A stretch of 64,000 nucleotides of DNA from Hydra vulgaris (Eukaryota; Cnidaria; Hydrozoa; Anthoathecata; Hydridae), in contig NC_088924.1 in NCBI RefSeq assembly GCF_038396675.1, positions 25,807,501-25,871,500 on the forward strand. The letters run 5' to 3'. The position numbers were made by a program, and so were the translations under genes. The notes below the pieces were generated by a model that searched no databases, had not been told where the DNA came from, and saw nothing but the letters and a program-made list of their open reading frames with translations. Of the stretch, positions 43,401 through 55,430 are shown in pieces; within the stretch, counting starts at the first letter, position 1, and every line of letters starts with the position of its first letter.

Positions 43401-44615
43401 AGACAAAGTTGAAAATAAGTTTGCTTCTCTGCCGAACATTAAAAAAAAGGGTGTGAATTTTGTTGAATTTTGCACACATGTACTTAGACCAAATAAAACA
43501 GCTTCTAACAATTCTTCCCAATTGTCTTGGGTTTCATTGGATAGTTTAGAAAGGGATTTCTTAATTGTCTGATTTATTCTTTCATCTTGCCCATTAGTTT
43601 GAGGGTGGTAAGCAGAGGTTATCAAGTGTTTGATTTGAAATGAAGAGAACAAAAGTTCATTCAAACTATTTACAAATTCTCTGCCTTGATCTGAAAGAAT
43701 TTTCTTTGGAGGACCAAATCGATAAAATAAAGTAGTAAGGCACTTTGAAACATAAAAGGCTAACTTTTCAGGAATTGCAAAAGCTTCAATATATTTACTC
43801 CAAAGATCAGTTATAGTTAAAATGTATTTGTTTCCAAGTTTTGTATGTGTAAGAGGTCCAATTAGATCTATACCCAAAATATCCCACAGTCCATTAACCA
43901 TAATAGGTTTTAATTCCGGAGCAACAGTTCTTATTTTCTCCATACGTTGGCACTTGTCACATTCTTTAACCCATTTGTTAATATCATTAACCATCCCTAA
44001 CAATTAAATTTAAGATAAAACTAAACTCAAACATGAATAAAATACGTAATATTGTGATAATACCTAGCCAATAGAATGAAGTTTTTAGCTTTGCTCTAGT
44101 GTTATTGAGACCAACATGAGCTCCATGATTAGAATCATGGACATCTTTAAACGCTATCATTTTTTCACAGTCGTTTATAAGAACTTGTAATTTTTTAAAA
44201 GCAGTTACATAATACAATTTACCATCTGAAGTATAAAAAAAGTTAGATTTAATTCAATGGTAATAATTATTTATTCAACAAACTATAATGTAATGTTTAC
44301 ATACCACATAGTTTGAATTTTTTAGCATACTTTAAAAAGGATTTACGCTCTGATTTGTAGTAGTTCATTCAGAGAGATATTGTTTAACATCTTCAACAGA
44401 ATAGTTACGAACAGGCTTTTTTCAAATTAAGTTTTTGACTTTTTCGATTTAAATTAGAAAAGTAACTTGGAAGATTTAGCTAACGGAACAAGGCTACTTA
44501 TTTAACGATAGATTTCACCTACCTAATGGAAACTTAACATCATATCTGCGCATGCTTATCGCATGCGCAGAGCTATCTGTCTACTTTTTTAACGGGCTAC
44601 TTATTTAACGTAACA
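40440..44615 (-). mobile_element. Ginger-type DNA transposon, apparently complete
   Basis: The left end TGTTACGTTAAATAAGTATC (40440 on) and the right end read inward TGTTACGTTAAATAAGTAGC (44615 down) continue with CCGTTAAAAAAGTAGACA, giving 38-bp TIRs with one mismatch. A 4-bp CCGC duplication flanks them, as expected for Ginger elements. The 4176-bp unit carries one minus-strand transposase gene and about 1.75 kb of non-coding DNA between its stop and the left TIR (40480-42233, where I see no gene). It sits inside a short local duplication: GCACAAATAAGCGGCATTGG on the left and GCACAGGTAAGCCGCATTAG on the right. Confidence 0.85.
42234..44368 (-). CDS. Ginger-type integrase-like transposase with Ulp1 protease domain (3 exons)
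   Basis: Exons in transcript order are 44368-44305, 44225-44064 and 43996-42234. Both introns are phase 1 with GT/AG borders, and they join to 662 aa. An H-x3-H (VHDSNHG) and a CDKC pair split across intron 2 form the HHCC zinc site. The DDE core has Asp119 (GIDLIGPL), Asp178 (LSDQGREF) and Glu214 (NGQDERIN) with the 35-residue spacing. A GPY/F-like WLGPGIISEI follows. The C-terminal third is a C48 (Ulp1/SENP) cysteine protease with His544 (DSHW), Asp564 (YYDS), a Gln and Cys611 (NGNDCGLY). This is the Ginger1 architecture. The start is uncertain: upstream, an EDVKQYLSE frame suggests a longer N-terminus lost by a 1-nt shift near 44370. All catalytic residues are intact. Confidence 0.8.
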
Positions 44616-44619
44616 CCGC
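44616..44619. repeat. Right target-site duplication CCGC
   Basis: It matches the left CCGC (40436-40439) and supports a transposition event rather than a chance inverted repeat. Confidence 0.75.
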
Positions 44620-45109
44620 CTCTGCACAGGTAAGCCGCATTAGTAACATACAATCATCACGAATTTTAAAAACTTCATACACCATTTTTAATTCTCGATT
44701 TTAAGAGTAAAGAACTTAGTTTAGAAGTTTTGTTGGCTCAATAAGGTACAGTAATATTAGGATAATTTATAACATTAAAATAAAAATAATAAAATATTTG
44801 TAAATAAATGTAAAAATAATGTAAACACTATACATTTATTAATATTGGAATTTCACTGTGAATATTAACAGTGTTTATATTGCAATATTAACAGTGTTAG
44901 TATTAGTTTCTTAAACTGGATATGTAAATAAAAAAAATTACCAAGTAGTTATTATGAGTATAAATTAACAGGAATAAGAACATGGCAAAAATATGATATT
45001 TAAAACAATGTAACAGAAATTACTGGTATAAATGTTGATCTGACATAAACATTTAAAGAGATACAGTTAGGTAAAAAAAGTTAGTTTTTAATATTTTTCA
45101 GAAACTAGA

Positions 45110-48100
45110 TTTTCTAGGACAAGTAGTAGTAGTAGTATTTAAAACTGTAGCTGTGTTAACAGCGAGTGAGTTAAAAACTCACTTTGACAGCTTTTGACAA
45201 TCTAAAAATATACAAAAATTTACTAAAGATAATAATGAACAAATTAAAAAAAATAAATATATAGTTAGTTCTAAGTTATTTTTTTAATGCCAAAAATTTG
45301 TCCAAACTGTTTTTGAAAATGTTTACATTTCCCGACATGACCACTTCCAATGGCAATTTGTTCCACAAATTCACAATTCTATTTATGATAAATTCATATC
45401 TTGGCACAAACTTGGTTTGCTCTCTGCTGTATTTTCTGCTGTGACCTCTGCATGATTTTGAAAATACTGGTTTGTTTAAAAGGTCTACTGCTTCAATCTT
45501 AATAAAAATCTGAAATATTTGAATAAGATCTCCTCTCTTCCTTCTTTCTGACAATGTTGTTAAACCAAGTATCTGTAAACGGTCTTCATACAGCAAGCTT
45601 CTTAAGTTCTTTATCATCCTTGTCACTCTGTGTTGCACCCTTTCTAATATTTCAATGTCACCTTTGCAGTTTGGTGACCAAACTGGCGCTGCAAATTCAA
45701 TCAGAGGTCTAACAAAAGTAGTATATAGTTGCTTGAGAAGATGCTGATCCAAATGGACAAAAGTGTTTTTTATCATTCCCATTATTGCATTTTGATGAAC
45801 ACGCTACTATGTGTTTCTTCCATTTCAGTGATGTATCAAAATTTACATTTACTTTCATTCAGTTTGATTAACCATTTTTCTGACCAATCTTCTATAATAT
45901 TTAAATATCTTTAAACTAATTTGGCGTCCTCAATTGAATATACAGCTGATAAGATTTTAGTGTCGTCTGCATATATTTTCACCATATTTTTGATTTTTTC
46001 TGGCAAGTCATTTATGTATGCTATGAAAAGGAATGGCCCCAGAATGGATCCCTGTGGAACGCCACTTGACACTTTTTTCCATGTTGACACTGCTTCACCC
46101 TGGACAACTCTTTGAATTCGATTATTCAGAAATGCCTCAATCCAGTTCAAAAATTTTCCTTTTATTCCATAAGCATTCAACTTTAATAAAAGTCGCTTGT
46201 GTGGCACTGTATCAAATGCTTTCGCAAAATCTAGCATTATAACGTCTACTGGTATGACTTTTGCTAGTTTCTGTGTGATAAAATCAAGTGTCTCTAAAAG
46301 ATTTGTTGTACACGATCTCCGTTTTACGAAGCCATGTTGGCATTTTGAGATTATATTATGGTTGTCAAAAAAACTTTGCATTTTATTTCTTATAACTCCT
46401 TCAAATACTTTACATGCTATTGATGTGATTGACACAGGTCTGTAGTTGGATGCGTTTAGCTTACATCCTTTTTTAAAAATTGGAGTCACATTTGCTGCGC
46501 GCCATTGTAGAGGAAGGTTACTTGTATTGTAAGATGATTTGTAGATTAATGTAAGTGGTAGTGCCAATGATTTTGCACAATGCTTTAGTAAAATAGGATG
46601 TAAATTATCCACACCACAAGCTTTGTCTGTATTTAATTTTTCAAGACGATTCTGAATATCTATGTAGTCAATAAAATTATCGTTTAGATCAAGTGTGCAA
46701 CTTATTAGTTTATCTGCTATTTCTGGCATAATGCTGCTTTCGTTTACAAAGGCGCTGTGAAACTGGTCGTTTAGAATATCTGCGATCTCACTTTGGTCAT
46801 TTGTTACAGTACCATTAGAATTCAAAATGGCTTTTATTGATTGCTTAGTATTCCTCTGACTGTTTACGTATTTAAAAATAAGTTTTGGATTAGATTTTGA
46901 TTTTATAATCAGGTTTCTTTCATAATCTTTTCTAGCTAATATGGCCTCTTTGGATACTAATTTTGTTATTGTTTTGTACGCATTGACTTGTACTGCATCT
47001 TTCCATTTGTTTGCTAGATTTATGTATCTTAGATCTTTTTTCATTCGTACTAGTGCTCTAAGTTTATTACTAAACCATGGATTTCGTTTGTGTTTATGTT
47101 TTGCATTAACATCAATCTTTGGTATATATAAATTACTCAGATAGTTTATGTGTAATATAAAAGTATCATACATTTGTTGTGTTGTTAAATTGTGAAAACA
47201 GAAGCTCCAGTTGATCGAATTAACTTTTTTGTCTATTTTTGTGTAATCTCCTCTGGTGTAGTCAAATTTATATTTTGGTGTTCTGCTTGTCTGGTTTATG
47301 TCTAATTCAAGTTTAAATGTAAGTACTAAGAGCCCCTTGTTTGCACAACCCAGAATTTCATGTGATTGGAGCTCATATATTCTGTTACTATCTTTGGTAA
47401 AAAGTCCAGTGTGTTCTTTACCTTTCTGTCTGACAGTCCAAAAGATGGAAAGTTAACATGCTGAATTAAGAATTCGTCATTTATTATATCAATGAAAATG
47501 TGTTCTGTTGAAATTTCACTGCTATTTACGTTTTCAACATATCCATTATTCCAGGTAATGTTCGGAAAATTGAAATCTCCTAGTATTAGTATATCTGCAT
47601 ACATTTTAACATCTACTTTACTTTTGGCATTGTGTATAACTTGTCTAAAATCATTCATGTCTATTTGTTCGTTTGGTCTATATATACATCCAATGAGGTA
47701 TTTAATATTCATAATTACAACGACTGCCCATATTTGTTCTATTTTGCTGTCCTGATTACCAATACTTATTTCATATGATGTGAGATTGTTTTCAATGTAT
47801 AAGGCAACTCCACCACCTTTCCGTCCATCAGATCTATTTTTATTGTACACCCTGTAACCTTCTATCTGTACAATGGATGAGTTTTGAAACCATGTTTCAG
47901 TGATTCCAGCTATACTAGCTTTTTTTAATTTACACAAGATTTTAAATTAAAAAATTGCCAAGCGATGTTGCATTCGTGTATAAACATTGCAGGTATTTGC
48001 TAGTACTGCTCAGTTCTTTTTCCATTCTCAACGTTACATTTAAACTTGACAAGTCCGGTTCCACGTATAGCATATCGAAAGGGATCATCTTGTCTTCTTG

Positions 48101-48435
48101 CTGCATTTTCGGTGTCTCTTAATTTTCTGAGCTCCATATTTTCATATTGCTCTGCTTGTGTCATATCTGTTGAAATATAAACTCCTTTGTACTGTAGGTT
48201 TGTTTTATCCCCAAGTTTCTTTGCCTTGGCTAATATTGGGTTTCTTTCTGACTCGTCACTTAGTATAACTAATATCTTTTCCTGGCGTGCTTTTGGTGAT
48301 TCGGTTTGTAGGCCTGCTGTTGAGCTTCTTTGAAAAAATTTCAGTCTTTTGACATGTACTGGGTTGGTGACTGCTCCTATATAATTTAATATTTGGCTAA
48401 CTTGTTGCTCAGTTTCTGCTTGTTTTTCCAAGTCA
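45110..48435 (-). mobile_element. CR1/L2-group LINE, nearly full coding content but frameshifted
   Basis: Minus strand, 5' to 3'. 48431-48000 encodes a 143-aa ORF1-like piece (QILNYIGAV, RQDDPFRYAIRG). 47937-47326 encodes the endonuclease (KASIAGITETWF, GGVALYI, GCIYRPN, LILGDFNFPNITW). A frameshift near 47400 leads to SHEILGCANKG. 47173-45911 encodes RT (NYRPVSITSI, MLDFAKAFDTVPHKRLLLKL, SGVPQGSILGPFLF, KIYADDTKIL with intact YADD). 45782-45276 encodes the C-terminal domain (FVRPLIEFAAPVWSP, RIVNLWNKLP). Stops in 45785-45910 separate the last two. The 3' end carries a short (TAC)n tail (45122-45137). It looks young but not autonomous as read here. Confidence 0.85.
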
Positions 48436-48439
48436 TTTT

Positions 48440-49820
48440 ATCATCATACAAGTCCATACATTTACAAGTCCATTTATTGTCATACAAGTCATTTTATTCT
48501 ATAATTATAAACAGGAATAATAAAAATTATAAGTTTGGAAATTTTATAGTTTAGAAAATTGATTTTAAAATATCATAGAAAAGTCCTGCATTTCTTTTAT
48601 AATCAACAATCTTGTACATTTTATAATACTTGTTAGTGAACTACATTTTTCAGACATATATTGTTTTATTTATTTTTAAAAATTTTAAAGCTTTTTTTTT
48701 TTTTTCTTACAGAGAAAAAAATTGTGGCTCAGCCATATTAATGATGATCTTGATTTGTGTATTGTTTGGCAAGTTTATATGTTGTGACACAAGAAGGTTT
48801 AGTCATTTCTACAAATATAATAAGAGCTACTGCACTTTTGAAATTCTTGTTCTTTTCTCAATGAGGGATTGCTAAAGTTTACTTTTTCCAAATAGCTTAT
48901 GTATCATATTCTGTGGCATAATGAATCAGCCATTGAAAATTGTTTAGATTGTTTGGTGGCACTTAAGTCATTCTATCTTTTAAGTTGTCAATTGGATTTA
49001 CGCTGAACCAGAGCCAATATCAACCATGGATAATAAGCATTAAACACAAGTATTAAAGACTGGATTTTCAAGTAAAGATTAAAATTAGTCATTATTATTA
49101 GTAGTTCAATACAACAAAGGTACAAACAACAGAAGATATAAAGAACATTTTTTTTCAATCACAAAAACTCTACCACTGGTGGTACTGTTACATTTCATAA
49201 TACAGCTTCAATAATTGCTACTTCCAAAAAGGCACTAATTAAAAAAATATACAAAGTTAAAATTATTTAAAAATGTTGGACATTTACCATTGCCATCGAA
49301 ATAAAAAAATCAGAGTGTTTTATTGAAATGTTTTTTTTTTTTGGGGGGGGGGGGGAATGAAGCTAAAGTCAAAAAACAAAAACTATATAAATATTTATGT
49401 ATGCTTACAAACAGATATTAAGTTTTTATCTTTAATTACATAAAATTGTTAAAGCATGTAAAGGCAATGTAAATAATCTTAAGAAGTTTACTATTATTTA
49501 TGACTGATATTTTAAATGTTGTATTTAAGATTTATGGATTTAATTAACTAAAATATGTGTTGTATAATGAAAAGATTCTTTAAAAAATTTTTATCTTGAA
49601 AAAGTATCTTTATTGTTTTTGTTGACCCTTCGTCATCAGAGAGTCAAATGTATATGTAATGTTACATTCTTTATTATTTTATTGATTATTAATTAAGATT
49701 AAGAGTCCTTCTTGACTAAACTACTGTTCATAAAATTTTGAATCATGCCAAAATCATATTTTAGTTACAATATAGTTTAAAGTTATCTTATTGCAATAAT
49801 TTAGGTTCATTAATAAGATA
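48440..49820. other. Non-coding stretch with poly-G run
   Basis: No gene can be supported. A (G)11 tract lies near 49345 and a T-rich run just before it. The 81-aa frame at 48630-48875 has no domain or splice context. Confidence 0.6.
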
Positions 49821-49827
49821 ATTTAAC

Positions 49828-52090
49828 ATGAACAAAATTGATAGTTTATTGGCAAAACGTTTCTCGTCATTGAGCTTTCAAGAAAAGCTAGAAATCAAAA
49901 ATCTTGGGGCATACCAACCAAAAGGTGTTCGTATAACTTAAGTTGATGGTAAAAAAACACGAACATTTTGTGTATCATGGTTTGAAAAAAAATCATGGTT
50001 AAGTGTCAGTGATGAAAAAAATTCGTCGTTTTTTTTTTTGTGTGTATTTTGTTTGGTGGCGAGAGCTTGTGGGCAGAAAATGGCTGTAAAGATATGAAAC
50101 ATCTTTCTGAGCGAATACAAAGACACGAATCCAGTAAAACACATATAAGTAATTCGTTGCAGTTTCAAATGCTCGGAAGGACAAACATTTTATCGACAAT
50201 TGATGCTGGATACAGTCTTAGCATAAAAAAACATAATTAGTTGACAAAAACAGACATACATTATCGAGGGTTATAGATTGTATAAAATTTTTTTGTGTAC
50301 ACGAATTGCCCTTAAGAGGACATGACGAAACTATTGACTCAAATAATCGAGGGGTATTTTTAGATATGGTTTCATACACAGCTACATTGGATAGTGTGTT
50401 AAGCGATCATCTTAAAGATTCAAAAATAACAAAAAATACTTCGAAAACAAACCAAAATGACATTCTAGAATGTATGTATAAAGTATACATAGAAGAAATT
50501 AAACGTGAAATAGATAAAGCAAGGTTTGTTTCCTTGCAAGCAGATGAAACAACTGATGTATCTTGTCGTTCTCAGTTCTTCATTATTTTGCGTTATTTAA
50601 AAGGTTATCAACCAGTTGAAAGATTTATAGCATTTATTGATGTTCAGGATAGAACTGCTATGGGTCTTACAAATGTATTAAAAGAAGAATTAAATTGTTT
50701 TGGTCTAAAGGAAAAATTAATTGCACAGGCTTATGATGGTGCAGCAGTTATGAGCGGATCAAGGAATGGAGTCCAAAGTCTAATGAAAGAAGTTTACCCA
50801 AATGCCCATTATGTTCACTGCTATGCACACCAATTGAATTTAGTTTTGAAAAAAGTTTGTTCGTCGAACAAGCGAGTAAGAACATTTTTTCTACTTTAAG
50901 TGGATTTGGCGTGTTCTTTACATCCTCGCCAAAACGAAATGATTTACTTCGCGAAATTACTTTTAAACAGATACCAAGAGTTTGCGAAACACGATGGAAT
51001 TTTCGTTCAAAAATAGTTACTTGCATAAAAGAAAACAAAACAAAGATTAGGGAATGTTTTAATAAAATTATAAACGATGAAGGATGGGATGATACGAGCG
51101 TGTGGCAATCTGTTGGGTTCAAAAAATGTTTAGAAGATGTAGAGTTCAACTTTTTTTATCTTTTTTTTATTCAATTTTAAAACATGTTGATGTACTTTAC
51201 AATATATTGCTATCAAGTAACAGCAACACTATTACAATCAAGGAGGCTTTTGAAAAATTTGAGTTATCTATAAATTTTGTGCGAAATAGCATCACTGATA
51301 ATGTTTCTGGATCGATTCTTAACGATTGCGAAGAAATGTATGAAAACCGAATGAAACGAAACACATCAATCGAACTACTAATAGAAGATGCTAAAGATGC
51401 TTGTGATAAAGTTATTTACTAAATTAGCGACAGGTTTAGAAGCATTGAAATATTTAAATCATTTTCAAATTTGGATCCAAAAAATTTCAAATTTAATAGA
51501 CAACATTTCCCTCGGAATCGTATAAAAAATATTATAACAAACTATCCAATGCTGAGTGAAGTTAAGTTGATGTCCGAACCGTTTTATATGAAAATGCTGT
51601 TTTTAGTGATATCGGCACCATTAATTATCCCAATTTATGCATGAAAATAACTTGGTTGAAACATTTTCTGAAGTATCAAAGTTGGTAGAGATTGTTTTAG
51701 TCACACCTGTGTCTACAGCCGATGCTGAACGGTGTTTGAGTACTGTAAAAAGAGTTAAGACACTTTTGAGAAATCCACAGGTCAAGATCGGTTGAATGCA
51801 TTAGCTGTACTATCAATACATAAAGATTATTTACAGGATATTGATCAGTTTAATCAAAAAGTAATCTAATTGTTTTCTTTTATGAAACAGTGAAGAGCAG
51901 AATATTTGTATAAATAATATGCTTAAGTCATTGTTTTTAACACCAATCTCAACCAATCAAAAAACGCTAGCGACCAAAAAATTCCTAACTAACACCTAAG
52001 TATCAGTTATACCGACAGCGAATCGTTGCGATATTTTTTGGTTTATATTTGCTGGCCCCACCAAAGTTTATTGTCACCGGCCGCCACTGG
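49828..52090 (+). pseudogene. hAT-superfamily transposase pseudogene (ZMYM-like)
   Basis: It starts MNKIDSLLAKRFSSLSFQEK. A TTF-type zinc-finger region follows in changing frames (CILFGGE, ERIQRHESSKTH), then the core at 50306-50899 with LQADETTDVSCRSQF (first Asp) and AQAYDGAAVMSG (second Asp), HCYAHQLNLVLK, VCETRWNFRSK (50980), and near 51705 VSTADAERC (catalytic Glu), the hAT C-terminal dimerisation motif. Stops and frameshifts at 49939, 50237, 50270, 50870, 51180 and 51421 show inactivity. The right end CCGGCCGCCACTGG near 52078 matches the common hAT CAGTGGCGG terminus. I did not find a left terminus. Confidence 0.8.
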
Positions 52091-52099
52091 AAATCACCA

Positions 52100-52520
52100 C
52101 ATATTAAAACCTCAGATTATATTTTATTTCTTGAGAAATGTTTGTAACTTTCCTTAATGGACTTGATTATGCTTTGACAGTTTGCCAAATCATCACATAA
52201 ACACATAGTATGCATTCATTGCTCATTTTAATTATACATCATATCTGCTCAACATTTTTATTCTTATTGGCTTCATAATTGAATTCATACGAATCAATAT
52301 GGTTATTTACATAAACTCAGACTCTGTCAGCTCTTGTATTCTTGTTGTCTCAACGACCAAGGTTATACCCAGGTATGATTCTTGCTGAAGTACCATTCTA
52401 CAATGTTTCTGTAATGAAAGTTATATCTGGAAAATTTATTTCATTTTCAATTAAAACTTCTTCTAATTTACTTTTTTCAAATAATGTAGCGTTGGTAACA
52501 ACTCAAGGTACATAGAACTT
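52100..52520 (-). pseudogene. LINE endonuclease fragment
   Basis: On the minus strand, NATLFEKSKLEEVLIENEIN, then FPDITFITETL, IIPGYNLGR and VYVNNHIDSYE follow the N-terminal order of a LINE apurinic endonuclease. It is short and contains stops. The clade cannot be set. Confidence 0.5.
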
Positions 52521-52689
52521 ATAACTGGCCTTTGTGCATTATCATTTATTTTGGTATTAAATTTGATAATATTAGGTATTGGATAGCGTTCTTTTAAATA
52601 TTAGGATGTTATTTATTTTGTTTGCCACTTTATACTTAAATGACAATGACTTTTTATTTGATTTTACTATTTTTCTACTTCTTATAACA

Positions 52690-52770
52690 TAATAAAATGA
52701 GCATTGTTTATGTCTAAATACCTATTGTTCATGTCTGAATACCTATTGTTTATGTCTGAATAGCATTTGC
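52690..52770. repeat. 21-bp tandem repeat, three copies
   Basis: Three near-identical copies of CTATTGTTTATGTCTGAATA. 52520-54180 otherwise has no gene that I can support, only AT-rich DNA and a (C)12 tract near 53521. Confidence 0.8.
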
Positions 52771-54209
52771 CGTCTGCCAACTATGGATTAAATTTTTCCG
52801 ACTCCAGTTTCCAATTTGCCAACAAATAAAATTCGTAAGGGGGCTAGACACCCCTCTACGCCGCCCTCTAGACGACTCTGGTCTGACTGTCCGTTTAAAA
52901 CTTAAACTTCAGACCTTAATTGATAATTAATAGTATTGAAGTAAATTTTTGTATGTTTTTTAGACGTTTGCCATATTTTATTTTCTTTCATTTTTTATTT
53001 AGTTTTTATTTTAGTCTAATTTTAAAATGTGATTTTAACTTTGTAAATTTTAATGAAATGAAATTTACTATATTATTCATTACTTAACAGTTGGGGAAAA
53101 ATTGAATTTAACAAAGTAAGGAAAAGTTTTATTTTATTTCTATTTAGCTCCACTCTTTTTTTCCGTCATATTAATTGTAATATTTTTTATTATGATCATT
53201 ATCTTGTTTTGATAAATTGTAGCATCTCCGACATTTTTCAAATTTTAAATATTTGTTTAACATGGTGCTCTCAAAAATAGTGTTAAACTTTTCTATAATA
53301 AGGGTGTTAAACTATTTCAACTAAATACTAATGATAACCCAAAATACCTTAACTGTTTTAAAAAATAGAATGTAATATATAAAAGTGTTCGTTGGTATTA
53401 TTGTGTATTGTTAATGGAACCTTTTTTTTTTTTCTTAGCTATTACTCTGAGGTGTCAAGTAAATGTCTCCTGTCTCCGTTTATTAATTTTGAGTTTAATT
53501 TTTTTAAATAACTGATCTTCCCCCCCCCCCCCTTCCTCCTATATACTAAAAGTAGAACTTGTAATCTTAAAAAGTTAAAAGTTTCTTGACATGACTTTTA
53601 AGTTTCTTTTTAAAATTTAGCTTTGTTTTAACTTTTTGAACGGCGCCGAAAATTAAAGGAGCGCTAAAAATAAAAGAATTTTAAATGCGTTTTTAACTTG
53701 CTGGGATTTGTCTACCAATAAAAATTCTAGTGAATCATTGTAAATAATAGTTTGAATGACCAAACAAAAAGTGTTTAATAACAAAACTTTGTTCACTTTT
53801 TTTAATATTACGATTTCAACCATTAAAAAAAATTTTGAAACGCCTGAAACTTATTGATTTCACAAACTTTTAATGAAACTGATAATAAATATTTAAATGG
53901 TTCTAGAATTTATAATTGATATGTTTATTAAACATTTCAACAGAATAAAATTTTTTATACAAAATCTTTTATAATATGTTTTAATATATTTCAATATAAT
54001 ATACTTTTACGATGTGTCCTATATTTGAAATAAACAAAAGGTTGAAAATGTTTAGTATATAAACTGATTTAATATACTTTTTAGTATAATAAAAATGTCG
54101 ACACTATTCATTTAGTCTCACCTAAACAAGAGATAAACAAACACAAATATTAAAAAGATAATAAAATGTATGACAGAATAAATGTACATTGTTGCTGCAG
54201 TTTATTAAA

Positions 54210-54504
54210 ATGAAAGTGTCTCGAGTAACCGCTCAGCGAATTCTTTCTCTTATACTAATTTTACTGGCAATAGCACTAACATCCACTGCACTATTAACAA
54301 ATTATTGGCATGAGGAAGTCTCAAAATCTAAGAAAGTCTTATTTCATAGAGGATTATGGGTAGAATGTCATGTTTATTTGCACAATAGTTCGCAACAAAA
54401 TTTGAAAAATAAATCAATCTATGATACTTCACCAAAGTCATTAACATTTGACAAAACTCAAGTTTTACTGAGAAGAACTTGCCAAAAAATTGAAATTTTG
54501 CCGA
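54210..54504 (+). CDS. First exon of a claudin/PMP22-like tetraspan protein, partial
   Basis: From the ATG at 54210 (an upstream in-frame ATG lies at 54189) the exon encodes a transmembrane helix (ILSLILILLAIALTSTALL). An extracellular loop follows with NYW, then GLWVEC, then a later Cys (RRTC). W...GLW-x2-C...C is the signature of claudin/PMP22/EMP loop 1. A donor A|GTAAGT at 54504/54505 is followed by a long T run, the usual end of a first exon. No matching second exon is visible before the minus-strand pseudogene at 54.9 kb or later in the window, so this is either a gene with a very long intron or an orphan exon. Confidence 0.45.
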
Positions 54505-54889
54505 GTAAGTTTTTTTTTTTTTTTTTTTTTAAAGAAAGTAAAATTTTAGGCGCTATGATGAACTTTTTATTGCACTAATTATATGCAATACCTTATGGAA
54601 TACACTGCAATTTTTAGAATTGAAATAAAAGAAAGAATTAACTGTTTAACTTTTTAATCTTCAAGTATATTGTGCTAAGGGATTATATATATAGCTGCAC
54701 TGCAAAAGCACATTAGAGGTTCAAGTTCAGAGGAATTAGGTCACGTGTGTAACCATAAACTACACAATAAACATTTATTGTAACTATTAGCTTATTATAT
54801 ATAGCTGAATAGTTCAGACAGAAGCAATGTTTAGGTTTTAATGAAAAAATTGTATGTTATTTATTTTTTTACAGATTTTATTATTGTTT

Positions 54890-55339
54890 TTGTTGTTGTT
54901 GTTGTTCAAACTCTGCAAATCTTTTGTGATGATATTCACAAGCATAGCAATAGTGCAAATAAGTTTGTCGTTGGCTTCGTTTTCTAGAATCAAAGTAAAT
55001 AAAAATTAAGTTAAAAAATTGATTTAACAGAAATAATACTTAGGTTACATAACGAACTCTGTGAATGACGCTGATAGTCCCTTACAAATGCTTCTTTTGT
55101 ACATTGGCGGCTAGTCTCCGAGGATTTGTGTCGCTTTATCTGTTATAAATTTAACAGCATGTTTATAAAAACCTGCAACTTTAGTGATGCCACCTGCTAC
55201 AGCGGGGCGTAAAGCTGAATCGATTTCTCTTAACGACACGCTGAATTTATCAGCAAATTTTTGGACTTTCTCACATGTCTGAAAAGAGTTTTTTTTTTTA
55301 ATATTTTGTGATTTATTTTGCGTAGGATAATATATCTTT

Positions 55340-55430
<91 letters not shown>

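Noticed and set aside
45921-47755. Plus-strand frames across 45.9-47.8 kb
   Set aside because: They are antisense shadows of the minus-strand LINE reverse transcriptase and endonuclease.
53520-53540. Poly-C run as a regulatory site
   Set aside because: It is a homopolymer only, with no associated gene or conserved flank.
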